A DNA stretch of 64,000 bases from an uncultured Bacteroidota bacterium (GTDB lineage Bacteria; Bacteroidota; Bacteroidia; Flavobacteriales; Flavobacteriaceae). Both the position numbers and the translations under genes were made by a program. Each line of letters begins with the position of its first letter. The first letter of the stretch is position 1. The DNA lies in NCBI GenBank assembly GCA_902598525.1, contig CACKBZ010000001.1, positions 124,001-188,000 on the forward strand. The letters are read 5' to 3'. Positions 39,887-49,081 of this stretch are shown here, piece after piece. The notes below the pieces were generated by a model. That model saw nothing but the letters and a program-made list of their open reading frames with translations, had not been told where the DNA came from and searched no databases.

Positions 39887-40898
39887 TAGATCTATTATTA
39901 TATAACATTAAAAAATAAAATTGTAAACCAATTATAATGGTAGACAATAATAAGTGAATAGGTTGAGTACTAAAAGGAAAATCAAAATAAAACATCACAA
40001 TTCCAGTAACAATTTGAATAAAAATTAATGTATTTACAGAGTATATTATTATTGATTTCCATCTAATTTTATTTAACAAATAGAGGATGTAAGAATTTAA
40101 GATAATTATAATCCATGAAAAGCTTCTATGTGTATAAAAAATACTTGGAATTTCTTCAAACCATTTTTCCTTTTGCGAGTAGCTATAAAGCTCCATCTTA
40201 ATATCAATAAACTTTCTTACTTCAGTTCCTATTATAACTTGTCCTAGTAAAATGATTATTGATACAATAATTAAAACAGATATATTTCTTGGTAAATCTA
40301 TAAGTTTTGATCTTTTGCTTACAATTGATAGAATTGAAAATAAAATAAATAAAAGTATTATTGCCATAATCATATGAATTGAAATTGTATTGGCAGAAAG
40401 ATTACTGTCTACAACTATTTTACCAAGCCATGCTTGAAATAAAATAGCAACTAGAGATAAAAATGCAAGAAATGTGATTAAAAATCTCTTCTTTATATAT
40501 TTTAATGAGCTTATAAATAAAATCAAGACTGAAATTCCAGCAATTGCACCTATAAGTCTATTTATATATTCAATCCATGTATGATAAACGTTAAATTTAG
40601 CATAATCATGTTTAGTATATTTTTCCCAATTATCGATGTTTAGAATATGAGCTGACCTAAAATCATCTAATGCAAAAAATAATTCTTCTTCAATAATAAT
40701 TATTTGATTTTTATTGAAGTTAGAGTTAGGTTTCCAATCTAATTGAGATCTTTCAGTTGGCGGTATTAAATATCCAAAGCATTTAGGCCAATCAGGACAT
40801 CCCATTCCACTTCCAGTCATCCTTACAATTGCACCAGCCAGAATAACTAGATAAACAATTAATATTGAAGCTAGTGCTAGATTATATATTTTATTCAT
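39870..40898 (-). CDS. ctaA: Heme A synthase (COX15/CtaA family)
   Basis: 342-residue inner-membrane protein with about eight transmembrane helices that oxidises heme O to heme A for cytochrome c oxidase. Seen: N-terminal VRMTGSGMGCPDWPKCFGYLIPP, and histidines in HTWIEYINRLIGA, SIHMIMAI, THRSFSW and QPIHLLL that would ligate the two hemes. An extracytoplasmic loop of about 60 residues between the first and second helices is normal for Bacteroidota. It overlaps cca by 8 bp and the next gene by 17 bp. Heme O synthase and oxidase genes are not in the window. Confidence 0.92.
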   Translation of the reverse strand: MNKIYNLALASILIVYLVILAGAIVRMTGSGMGCPDWPKCFGYLIPPTERSQLDWKPNSNFNKNQIIIIEEELFFALDDFRSAHILNIDNWEKYTKHDYAKFNVYHTWIEYINRLIGAIAGISVLILFISSLKYIKKRFLITFLAFLSLVAILFQAWLGKIVVDSNLSANTISIHMIMAIILLFILFSILSIVSKRSKLIDLPRNISVLIIVSIIILLGQVIIGTEVRKFIDIKMELYSYSQKEKWFEEIPSIFYTHRSFSWIIIILNSYILYLLNKIRWKSIIIYSVNTLIFIQIVTGIVMFYFDFPFSTQPIHLLLSTIIIGLQFYFLMLYNNRSNEVKI

Positions 40899-42330
40899 CC
40901 TTCAAGCCTAAAGATTTACCTGTTTTGACCATAAGTTCGTGTGCTTCTTTATAATCATTTCTAATATCTCCATCTAGAATGGCATTTTTAATTTTTTCTT
41001 TAATTAAGCCAATCTCTTTGCAAGGTTTAATTTTAAAATAAGTCATAATTATCTCACCTGTAATTGGTGGTTGAAAATTTCTGATACTATCTCTCTTTTC
41101 AACATCTTTAATTTTCTGACGAACTATTTTAAAATTATTCTGGTAGATTAATGACTTCTTAATATTCTTGGTTGTTATGTCAGCTTCACAGAGAGTTAGT
41201 AAATCATCAATGTCGTCTCCAGCATCATATATAAGTCTTCTCACAGCAGAATCTGTTACAATATCTTCAGATATTATAATTGGTCTTGAGCTCATCATAA
41301 CTATTTTTTGTACATATTTTAATTTCTCATTTAATGGAAGACTTAGTCGAGTAAAAATTTTCTTAACCATTTTAGAACCAATAAATTCATGACCATGAAA
41401 TGTCCATCCAATTTTTTTGCTAAAGTTTTTTGTTGGAGCCTTACCAATATCATGTAAAAGTGCTGCCCATCTGAGCCACACATTTTCTGTACTTCTTGAT
41501 ATATTATCTACAACTTCTAACGTATGATAGAAGTTATCTTTATGAGTTTGTCCTTCAACCTCTTCAACTCCTTTAAGGTTTATAAGCTCTGGCAAAATAT
41601 AGCTGAGAAGATTTAATTTTTCAAGTTTTTTGAATCCATTTGATGGTGTCTCAGACATTAAAATTTTATTAATCTCATCTGATATCCTTTCGGAAGATAA
41701 AATTTCTAATCTATTTGAATTTTTTTTGATTGAATTTTGAGTGTCCATGTCAATATCAAAATTTAATTCACACGAGAATCTAATTGCTCTTAACATTCTA
41801 AGTGGATCATCCGAAAATGTCTTATTAGGGTCTGAAGGGGTCTTAATAATACCTTTTTCTATATCATCAATACCTCCAAAAGTATCTATTAATTCTCCAA
41901 AATAATTTTTATTTAATCTTATTGCAAGTGTATTGATTGTGAAGTCTCTTCTCAGCATATCATCTAAAAATGTTCCTTCTTCGATACTTGGCTTCCTACT
42001 ATCATTTGAATAAGATTCTTTTCTTGCACCGACAAACTCGATATTGTAATTATTGAACTTAATCATTGCAGTTCCAAACCTTTTAAAAATATTAATTTTG
42101 GCTGGTGTTATATTTGGTCTAATTCTTTTATAGAAATTTTGAGCTAACTCTATTCCTGAGCCAATACACATAATATCAATATCTTTTTTTAGAGGTCTTT
42201 TCAGACATAAATCCCTAACATATCCACCCACAACATATGAGTCAACTCCTAAATCATCAGAAGCCTCTGATATTTTTATAAAAATATCTTCTTTCAATTT
42301 TTTTTGGATAATTTCTTTACTAACTTTCAT
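40891..42330 (-). CDS. cca: CCA tRNA nucleotidyltransferase with C-terminal HD domain
   Basis: 479-residue class II nucleotidyltransferase that builds or repairs the 3' CCA of tRNA. It has head-domain motifs GGYVRDLCLKRPLKKDIDIM with catalytic Asp pair, RRDFTINTLAIRL, and DDPLRMLRAIRFS; an RNA-binding middle region; and an HD phosphohydrolase domain with LLHDIGKAPTK and later HGHEFIG (about 255-385). The HD could give phosphatase activity. It overlaps sua5 by 4 bp and ctaA by 8 bp. A poly(A) polymerase role is less likely given the context and the Bacteroidota family type. Confidence 0.92.
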   Translation of the reverse strand: MKVSKEIIQKKLKEDIFIKISEASDDLGVDSYVVGGYVRDLCLKRPLKKDIDIMCIGSGIELAQNFYKRIRPNITPAKINIFKRFGTAMIKFNNYNIEFVGARKESYSNDSRKPSIEEGTFLDDMLRRDFTINTLAIRLNKNYFGELIDTFGGIDDIEKGIIKTPSDPNKTFSDDPLRMLRAIRFSCELNFDIDMDTQNSIKKNSNRLEILSSERISDEINKILMSETPSNGFKKLEKLNLLSYILPELINLKGVEEVEGQTHKDNFYHTLEVVDNISRSTENVWLRWAALLHDIGKAPTKNFSKKIGWTFHGHEFIGSKMVKKIFTRLSLPLNEKLKYVQKIVMMSSRPIIISEDIVTDSAVRRLIYDAGDDIDDLLTLCEADITTKNIKKSLIYQNNFKIVRQKIKDVEKRDSIRNFQPPITGEIIMTYFKIKPCKEIGLIKEKIKNAILDGDIRNDYKEAHELMVKTGKSLGLKDE

Positions 42331-42881
42331 CTTAACTTAGTTATTAAGCCCTTTTCATCAAACTTAAATATTGTTGAAGGTGTGTATGATTTTTTGTTTT
42401 TTCCATAGTCAACTATATAGTCTACTTTACTCTTTATTTCTGAGCTGATCAAACTAAATTCTGAGGGAATATCAATTCCTGATATGTTTGCTGAAGTTGA
42501 GACTATCGGCCTGCCAAATTTTTTTATAAGTTCTAAGCAAAAATTATCATTTGGAACTCTAAAGCCTAATGAATAATTATTATTTGATACATACTTTGAA
42601 ATTTTAACTGGATTATCAAAAATAAAAGTGGTAGGAGATTTTTCAGATATTGATTTCAATTTTTTCAGATTAGAGATTTCTACATATTCACTAACCATTT
42701 CAAAGCTTGAAGCAAGACATATTAATGGTTTTGAATGATCTCTTCTTTTAATCTCGTATACTTTTTTAACTGCAATATCGCAACATGCATCACATCCAAC
42801 ACCCCAAATTGTATCTGTCGGATATAAAATAATTCCACCAGATTTCAATACATCTACTGCATTTGTAATTTCATTATTCAA
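42327..42881 (-). CDS. L-threonylcarbamoyladenylate synthase (Sua5/YrdC/TsaC family)
   Basis: 184-residue cytoplasmic enzyme that makes threonylcarbamoyl-AMP for the t6A modification at tRNA position 37. The KxR...SxN pattern of the YrdC fold is clear: YPTDTIWGVGCDA, KRRDHSKPLI, RVPND and STSANISG. The C-terminal Sua5 domain is absent, so it is the short TsaC-like form. It is first in the leftward operon and overlaps the tRNA enzyme cca by 4 bp. It is divergent from ruvX, with 78 bp between starts when the ruvX TTG is used. Confidence 0.92.
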   Translation of the reverse strand: MNNEITNAVDVLKSGGIILYPTDTIWGVGCDACCDIAVKKVYEIKRRDHSKPLICLASSFEMVSEYVEISNLKKLKSISEKSPTTFIFDNPVKISKYVSNNNYSLGFRVPNDNFCLELIKKFGRPIVSTSANISGIDIPSEFSLISSEIKSKVDYIVDYGKNKKSYTPSTIFKFDEKGLITKLR

Positions 42882-42959
42882 TTTTTGATAATTTTACACG
42901 TAAAAGTATGTAATTTAATTCTAAAGACACTCAATAAAAAAAATCAAAAAGTTAGAATC

Positions 42960-43391
42960 TTGTTAAATAAACAACTAAGTAAATATCTTGGAATTGACTT
43001 TGGAATAAAGAAATCAGGTGTTTCCATATCTGATTCAAATAAACTTATCTCTTTTCCATTAGAAACCATAGAAACAAAAAATCTACTAGATTATATTAAA
43101 CAAATAAATATTGATGAAAATATTGAAATAGTTGTAATTGGAAAACCATTAAGACTAAACAATGAGATGCATGATCTTGAAGAAGCGATTGGTAAATTTA
43201 TTAAACTGTTAAAAATTGAAGTTTCAAATATTAAGGTTGAAAGAGTTGATGAGAGATTCACATCAAAAATATCAAGTAGCATTATTATTAATTCAGGATT
43301 AAGTAAAAAAAATAGAAGAGATAAATCAATAATAGACAAAATAAGTGCATCTTTGATTTTAGAATCTTATTTAATTCAAAAAAATAAATGA
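42960..43391 (+). CDS. ruvX: Putative pre-16S rRNA nuclease / Holliday junction resolvase-like YqgF
   Basis: RNase H-fold protein of the YqgF family, implicated in 16S rRNA 5' maturation. Motifs: YLGIDFGIKKSGVSISD with the catalytic Asp, IEIVVIGKPL, VERVDERFTS and a C-terminal DKISASLILESYL with the last acidic residue. I choose the TTG at 42960 (143 residues, near the normal 135-145) over the ATG at 42885: the latter adds 25 unlike residues and leaves only 3 bp to the divergent gene start. It overlaps def by 4 bp. Confidence 0.88.
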   Translation: MLNKQLSKYLGIDFGIKKSGVSISDSNKLISFPLETIETKNLLDYIKQINIDENIEIVVIGKPLRLNNEMHDLEEAIGKFIKLLKIEVSNIKVERVDERFTSKISSSIIINSGLSKKNRRDKSIIDKISASLILESYLIQKNK

Positions 43392-43960
43392 TAAGACCAA
43401 TTCTTGCATATGGTGATCCAATTTTGAACCTAAAAGCTGAAAAGATAAACTTTAGTGAATCAAAAAAAATAGATTCCCTGATTAACGATTTATGGGATAC
43501 TATGTATAATGCAAAAGGAGTTGGAATAGCTGCTCCTCAAATTGGTGTTTCAAAATCAATCTTTGTTGCAGATTTTACTTTTTTTGAGGATGAAGATAAT
43601 TTTAACAAAGACGAGCTAATAAATATTAAACAGGTATTTATTAATCCAAAAATTATAAAAGAATCTGGTAATGATTTCTCCTATTCTGAGGGTTGCCTTA
43701 GTATTCCGAACGTATCAGAGGAGGTGATAAGAAAAGAAAGAATAAAGATTAACTTTCTAAATGAAAAATTTGAGCCTAAGCAAATGAATTGTTCAGGAAT
43801 AATAGCCAGAGTAATTCAGCATGAATTTGATCATTTGCAAGGTATACTTTTTACAGAAAGACTTTCTAAGGAGAAAAAAGCTATGTTAGAAAGTGAGTTA
43901 AAAGATATTTCGTTAGGTAAAATTGAATTGAAGTATGAAATGAGCTTTCATAGTAACTAG
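43388..43960 (+). CDS. def: Peptide deformylase
   Basis: 190-residue metalloenzyme that removes the N-terminal formyl group from new proteins. All three catalytic motifs are intact: GVGIAAPQIG (44-53), EGCLS (101-105, metal Cys103) and HEFDH (145-149, metal His pair and catalytic Glu). It overlaps ruvX by 4 bp. Its 3' end overlaps the convergent DUF349 gene by 4 bp, leaving no space for a terminator. Confidence 0.97.
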   Translation: MIRPILAYGDPILNLKAEKINFSESKKIDSLINDLWDTMYNAKGVGIAAPQIGVSKSIFVADFTFFEDEDNFNKDELINIKQVFINPKIIKESGNDFSYSEGCLSIPNVSEEVIRKERIKINFLNEKFEPKQMNCSGIIARVIQHEFDHLQGILFTERLSKEKKAMLESELKDISLGKIELKYEMSFHSN

Positions 43961-45891
43961 TTAATTTTTTCAATTTTAGTAATACGTTTTTTCCAAAAAT
44001 CAATTCTACTGTTAATTGAATCAATTTTTGATGAAACATTTTTAAATAATGGATTATCAGTGCTTGAATTAGAAAAGAACTCAAGATTATTTTGAAACTG
44101 ATTAGATTCATCCTCTAAATCAGAAATTTTTCTTTTAAGAAATTGAAGTTTTTTATTAATCTCCTTTGAATTACCTTTCATTAACTCTACTTCTATATCA
44201 AAACTCAGTTCTTCTTTTTCATCATTCTTAAGCTCTAGTGATCTTAATATTGAAATAATTTTTCTATTAAGATTGTTATTTAAAATATTATTTGAATTAA
44301 GATTAATATTATCTAATTTATTCCACTCAGATAAATTATTTTGAATGAAATCTTTCACATCATCCAAAGTATACTTCTTTTTTGAAAATTTTATACTATC
44401 AATAAACTTTGACTTTTTTTCAAAAGCTTTTTGTTCATCCTTACTTAGATTTATTGCACCAGATTTCAGAATCTCGTAAAATTTATTAGTTATTGTACGA
44501 AATTCATCCCATAAAGAATTTGAAATTTTTCTAGGTAGGTAGCCAACTTTTTTCCATTCATCTTGAATTGCTTTAACTCTTGATGTATTTTCAGCTATTT
44601 TATTTTCATTAATAATATTTTTAACTTCAGAGATTAATCCCTTTTTAATATCAATAATTTTCTTAAGTTCAATTTTTTGATTTTTATAAAAGTTATTTTT
44701 GTTTGTATTAAATTCTTTAGTTACTATTCTAAAATCATTCCAACATTTTTTATTATAGTTTCTCTTGAGGTTTTTAATTTTTTGAAATTCTTTTTTTAGT
44801 TTATCAAATTCTTTAATACTATTTTGCCATTCATTATGCGAACTTGGTTTAGACCCACTTATAACTTTCATTTTGCTAATTACAATTTCTTTTTTCCTGA
44901 AGTTCTCTTGCTGAATACTTACAATTTCTTTTTGAAAATTTTGTCTTTTAGAATGAATTTTTTGCGATGCATCTTGAAACCTTTTCCAGAGATCATCACT
45001 ATGCTCTCTTGCAACTGGTCCAAGTTCATTCTTCCATAATCTATGAAGATCATTAAGATCTCTTGATGCCTTAATAATATCATCCAATTTGTCTAGCTTT
45101 TCAGCTTTTTCAATAATCTTGACTTTTTCCTCATAATTATGTTTAAAGTCTAGTTCTCTGAGGTCTCTATTTAAGTGAAGAAAGTCATAAAATTTTCCAA
45201 CATGATGTCTATATGTTTCCCAAATATTATTTCTCTCATTGATGGGAACTTGACCTGTATTATGCCACTCTTCTTTGAGTATTTTAAAATCAGAGTAAAG
45301 CTTGTTTGGATTTTGATCTACAATAATCAAGTTTTTAATCTTTTCAATAAGATCTTTTCTTTTCTCTAGATTTGCTTTTTGATTTGAGTTTAATTCTTTA
45401 AAATATTTTTTCTTTTTAAAAGAATAGTTTTTTAATGTTTGAAAAAATAATGATCTTTCCTTTTTAATTTTTTCTGTATCTGATTCAGATTTAAGAATTG
45501 TATTTATTTTTGATCGTAGTTCTTCAATTTCTTTTCTTCTATTAAACCATTCATTTGACTCAATAATTTCAATAAAATTTGAAACTAAATCACTAAAAGT
45601 ATATTTTTCTTTTTTTGGTATTGATTCCTTTTTAGAAGATTTTGTTTTGGGTTTACCAGAAGAAATAGTTGAGTCACCATATTGTTTCACCCAGTCCTTG
45701 TATGCCTTAGTTCTTTTGTCTTTAGGCATTTCAGGTATCTCACTGGAGTCTGAAACTTCTTGACCGTATTTACTTACCCATTCTTTATATGCCTTAGTCC
45801 TTTTATCTTTAGGCATTTCAGGAACTTTGTTTTTAACTAGATTTTCAGAATCCGATGAAGACTTTTTTGATATTAAATCTGAGTCTTTCAT
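43957..45891 (-). CDS. DUF349-domain protein with duplicated N-terminal basic motif
   Basis: 644-residue, Lys/Glu-rich, almost wholly helical protein. Several DUF349 repeats lie between about residues 120 and 480, recognisable from spaced WK/W motifs such as FKILKEEWHNTGQVP and VKAIQDEWKKVGYLP. Before them stand two near-identical segments (24-43 and 53-72) sharing EMPKDKRTKAYK. DUF349 proteins are widespread in Bacteroidota; their function is unresolved. The gene is 47 bp after aroE on the same strand and converges with def across a 4-bp overlap. Confidence 0.82.
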   Translation of the reverse strand: MKDSDLISKKSSSDSENLVKNKVPEMPKDKRTKAYKEWVSKYGQEVSDSSEIPEMPKDKRTKAYKDWVKQYGDSTISSGKPKTKSSKKESIPKKEKYTFSDLVSNFIEIIESNEWFNRRKEIEELRSKINTILKSESDTEKIKKERSLFFQTLKNYSFKKKKYFKELNSNQKANLEKRKDLIEKIKNLIIVDQNPNKLYSDFKILKEEWHNTGQVPINERNNIWETYRHHVGKFYDFLHLNRDLRELDFKHNYEEKVKIIEKAEKLDKLDDIIKASRDLNDLHRLWKNELGPVAREHSDDLWKRFQDASQKIHSKRQNFQKEIVSIQQENFRKKEIVISKMKVISGSKPSSHNEWQNSIKEFDKLKKEFQKIKNLKRNYNKKCWNDFRIVTKEFNTNKNNFYKNQKIELKKIIDIKKGLISEVKNIINENKIAENTSRVKAIQDEWKKVGYLPRKISNSLWDEFRTITNKFYEILKSGAINLSKDEQKAFEKKSKFIDSIKFSKKKYTLDDVKDFIQNNLSEWNKLDNINLNSNNILNNNLNRKIISILRSLELKNDEKEELSFDIEVELMKGNSKEINKKLQFLKRKISDLEDESNQFQNNLEFFSNSSTDNPLFKNVSSKIDSINSRIDFWKKRITKIEKIN

Positions 45892-45938
45892 TTTAGCTAT
45901 TATTCAATAAAAGTAATATTTTTATTTTTAATTAAACT

Positions 45939-46682
45939 TTAATTTCTTTGCCAAAGATTCCATGACTCTTCAGCTTGAAATTTTAACATTTGATATCCGT
46001 TTATTGTTAAACATCCAATTTCCTTACCTTTTTTCATAAAAAGCGTCTCTTTTGGGTTATAAACTAAGTCAAAAAAAATACTTTTATCACTAATTATATC
46101 ATATGGTAAATTGGGTGATGAATTGACATTTGGATAAGTTCCAATAGGAGTACAATTAACAATTAGAGCAGGATCACTTAATATCTTTTTATTAAGATCA
46201 TTATAAGATATATAATCTTTATTTTTTTTTCTTGAAACAATTTTATAAGAAATATTATTTTTTTCACAATAATATTTAACCGTTTTAGATGCTCCTCCTG
46301 AACCTAAAATAATTACACTCTCAAATCCATCGATACCATTTATTTCTATAGCTTTCTTAAATCCGATTATATCTGTATTATATCCTATTTTTTTTTTATC
46401 CTCATAACATATTGTATTTACAGATCCAATTTCAAATGCTATATTATCAAGTTCATCAAGATGATTTATAATACTCTCTTTATAAGGAATAGTAACATTT
46501 AATCCATGTATATTTTTTTGTTTAAAAATAGAGGTGACCTCTTCTACTGATTCAATGTCAAAATTTACATACTCGTAATTTGAAAGTGTTTCAGTAGCAC
46601 TAAATTTTTTTGTAAAGTAGTTTCTTGAAAATGAGTAATCAATATTCCTACCTATTAAACCAAATTGTTTTTTTTCTTTCAA
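45939..46682 (-). CDS. aroE: Shikimate dehydrogenase
   Basis: 247-residue NADP-dependent enzyme of aromatic amino-acid synthesis (3-dehydroshikimate to shikimate). It has GLIGRNIDYSFSRNYF as the shikimate-binding start, GLNVTIPYKESI with the catalytic Lys, IGYNTDIIGF and the nucleotide loop GSGGASKTV; the C-terminal GYQMLKFQAEESW is typical. It is compact but complete. It overlaps the DUF368 gene by 4 bp, an unusual functional pairing that appears to be an operon of convenience. Confidence 0.94.
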   Translation of the reverse strand: MKEKKQFGLIGRNIDYSFSRNYFTKKFSATETLSNYEYVNFDIESVEEVTSIFKQKNIHGLNVTIPYKESIINHLDELDNIAFEIGSVNTICYEDKKKIGYNTDIIGFKKAIEINGIDGFESVIILGSGGASKTVKYYCEKNNISYKIVSRKKNKDYISYNDLNKKILSDPALIVNCTPIGTYPNVNSSPNLPYDIISDKSIFFDLVYNPKETLFMKKGKEIGCLTINGYQMLKFQAEESWNLWQRN

Positions 46683-47617
46683 TTTTTGTTTGCGAATCTT
46701 TCCAATAAAACTACAAACAAAATACCAATAAAAATATAAACCAAAGTTAAGTGGGTTTCAACTAATGAAAAATTTGGAAAAAATAAAGAAATTTTTCCAT
46801 CAACTTCTTCAGATTTCCATGGCCAAACACCTCTGAGAGATCCTGCAATAAATCCTACAATAACAGCTACTGTTAGCGACTTATAATTTTTTAGAAGAGT
46901 ACTTAAAATATTTGATAAAAAAATGAGACCAGCAACTGATCCAATTGTAAAAAAGAAAAGTATTTTCAATAAATAAATTCTGTCAGGATCATTTAAAAAA
47001 TCAAAGTTAAATGAGAAAATTTCAGTTATTGTAAAATATAATGCATTTACAGAGTCAACCATTATTAGAGTATAATTTCCCATTAGCAGGAGAAGATATG
47101 AGCCTGAAAGACCAGGTAATATCATTCCTGATATTGCAATCATGCCTGAAATAAAAATTATAAGATTTGAATTTGTAACTTCAAAATTATCAGCAAAACT
47201 TATCAAAAGTCCTGAAGCTAATCCAACTAAAATCCCAATTAAAGTTTTAAGGCTTAATCTTTCAAGTTGAAAGTAAATAACATAAAAAGAACCAATAATC
47301 ATTCCAAAAAATAGGCCAAAAACATATAATTCATATTTCTCAATAAGTCTATCAAGTATAAGAGATACACTAAAAAAACTTGCAATAACCCCAGAAAAAA
47401 CAATAGTCAGGAATCTACCATTAATCTCAAAATAAAAATCTTTAAATCCCCTATTAAATAAAATTTTAAAAGATTTAAAATTTATTTTCTTTATTGAATT
47501 AATAAGATCTTCATAAATTCCTGTGATAAATGCTACTGTTCCACCTGAGACTCCAGGAATTTTATTAACAGCACCCATTGCAAGTCCCTTAAGGAAAAGA
47601 AAAATATAATTTTTCAT
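46679..47617 (-). CDS. DUF368 membrane protein, PopT-like undecaprenyl-phosphate translocase
   Basis: 312-residue polytopic inner-membrane protein with about nine hydrophobic segments. Two inverted pseudo-repeats carry the family signature: NKIPGVSGGTVAFITGIYEDLI near the N-terminus and MILPGLSGSYLLLLMGNY midway. DUF368 members (PopT) have been reported to return undecaprenyl phosphate across the membrane for reuse in wall synthesis. That function is taken from the family, not shown here. It is preceded by the TPR gene (21-bp gap) and overlaps aroE by 4 bp. Confidence 0.88.
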   Translation of the reverse strand: MKNYIFLFLKGLAMGAVNKIPGVSGGTVAFITGIYEDLINSIKKINFKSFKILFNRGFKDFYFEINGRFLTIVFSGVIASFFSVSLILDRLIEKYELYVFGLFFGMIIGSFYVIYFQLERLSLKTLIGILVGLASGLLISFADNFEVTNSNLIIFISGMIAISGMILPGLSGSYLLLLMGNYTLIMVDSVNALYFTITEIFSFNFDFLNDPDRIYLLKILFFFTIGSVAGLIFLSNILSTLLKNYKSLTVAVIVGFIAGSLRGVWPWKSEEVDGKISLFFPNFSLVETHLTLVYIFIGILFVVLLERFANKN

Positions 47618-47638
47618 TATGATTTAATATAAAAAAAA

Positions 47639-48994
47639 TTAAACAAGTAGTGTCTTGTTCTGAGTAAATTCTGGAAATGACTTTTTCAATTTTGATGGAA
47701 TTTTAGATGATTTACTTCCACTTTGGTAAAAATATATTGCTTCATTTAATTTGCCATCTTTCAAAAGGCACCCACTTATGATAAAATCAAGAAAAGGTCT
47801 ATTGGGAAAATACTTTTTTGCTCTTAAGCTCATTATTAATAACTTAGACCAATCTTTAGTATCTAAAATACATTTTAATAAACTTTTCCATATTTTCCAA
47901 GATTGTTTTTCTTTAATATCAATAATTTCAGAATAATATTTTATTGCTTTAGAATTATTACCTGTAATTTTGTTTATGTAAGCATTTATTTTAAGTATTG
48001 GATAGCTACTATAATTATTTTCTAAAGCTTTTGCTGCAAGGTATTTTGATTGTCTGTAATTATTTGCTTTTAAATAAAACTTTATTAAATAAACCCATGC
48101 TTTTTCGTTAGTGGGTTCTATTCTGAGTGCTTTTTTAATGTAATTTATAAAAAGCTTTTTGTTATCTAATTTTCTGTAACATTTTGCTATTTTAAAGTAT
48201 ATATATGAATTAGGTTCACTTAATTCAACAGATATTTTATAGTTCTCAAGCGCATCATTATACCTTTTTAATCTTTCAAGAATTTTAGCTTTTTCAATAT
48301 ATGCTGAAACAAATTGATCATCTGATATAATAGCAAAATCAAATGCAGATATAGATTCTTTGAGTTTAGCTAGTTTTTTATATGTTTTACCTAATTGAAA
48401 CCATGCAATTTTAGAATATGGTTTTTTCTCAAGAACTAAGCTGAGCTCATTTACTGCCTGCTCAACTCGATTTAAATTTTCATAACAAAAAATTAAGTTA
48501 TACAAAGATTGATAATCTTCTTCGTCATAGTTTAAACATTTTTTGAAAAATGGTATCGCAGATTCAAAATCTTCAATTAACAAGAATTCCATTGCAATCA
48601 TATTCCAAATATCAATCTTATCATCAATAAATTGTAATGCATTTTTTAGAATTTCAATTGCTTCGTTACTAAGATTATTCTTTGAGCATATTGTTGCTCT
48701 TTGTAGATATACCTCCCTGTTTTCAGGATCTATTTTTTGAATATAATTTAGAATTTTAGATGCATCTTCATATTTGGAGTTAAAAATTAATAGCTCTGAA
48801 TTAAGTAACATTAAGTCAATATTATTCGGATGTTGTTTAAGACCCATTTTTATGGCCTTACTAGCAAGTTTATAATTTGCTTCATCAATGTAATAATGAG
48901 ATATGTCAATAAATTCTGTTGAATCGTAGTAAAAAACACTATTTGTTTTCAACATCTGTTCAAACTTTAATATTGAATCATTAATGTTACTCAA
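47639..48994 (-). CDS. Tetratricopeptide-repeat protein
   Basis: 451-residue protein made almost entirely of TPR helical pairs (about ten, from residue 30 to 440), for example IAKCYRKLDNKKLFINYIKKALRIEP. No signal peptide or catalytic motif is visible, so a cytoplasmic scaffold is likely. The start is TTG at 48992-48994, giving MSNINDSILKFEQML. It opens the TPR-DUF368-aroE-DUF349 run and is separated from the OstA-like gene by 87 bp containing a 9-bp AT-only inverted repeat. Partner unknown. Confidence 0.85.
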   Translation of the reverse strand: MSNINDSILKFEQMLKTNSVFYYDSTEFIDISHYYIDEANYKLASKAIKMGLKQHPNNIDLMLLNSELLIFNSKYEDASKILNYIQKIDPENREVYLQRATICSKNNLSNEAIEILKNALQFIDDKIDIWNMIAMEFLLIEDFESAIPFFKKCLNYDEEDYQSLYNLIFCYENLNRVEQAVNELSLVLEKKPYSKIAWFQLGKTYKKLAKLKESISAFDFAIISDDQFVSAYIEKAKILERLKRYNDALENYKISVELSEPNSYIYFKIAKCYRKLDNKKLFINYIKKALRIEPTNEKAWVYLIKFYLKANNYRQSKYLAAKALENNYSSYPILKINAYINKITGNNSKAIKYYSEIIDIKEKQSWKIWKSLLKCILDTKDWSKLLIMSLRAKKYFPNRPFLDFIISGCLLKDGKLNEAIYFYQSGSKSSKIPSKLKKSFPEFTQNKTLLV

Positions 48995-49048
48995 GAATTT
49001 TTTTTTCTAAAGTACACATCTACTAAAGTCAAAATATGTGAGGAGTAA

Positions 49049-49070
49049 AATTATTTTCAACAAAATAATT
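49049..49070. repeat. AT-only 9-bp inverted repeat between the OstA-like and TPR genes
   Basis: AATTATTTT, loop CAAC, AAAATAATT forms a perfect 9-bp palindrome arm pair. It sits just after the OstA-like stop on the minus strand and is followed there by a few Ts. It may be a weak terminator or an operator; with no G-C pairs in the stem, termination is uncertain. Confidence 0.4.
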
Positions 49071-49081
49071 AACAGCTGATA

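Noticed and set aside
42885-42959. 25-residue N-terminal extension of ruvX from the upstream ATG.
   Set aside because: Unlike family N-termini and would leave 3 bp between divergent starts; the TTG at 42960 gives the normal length.
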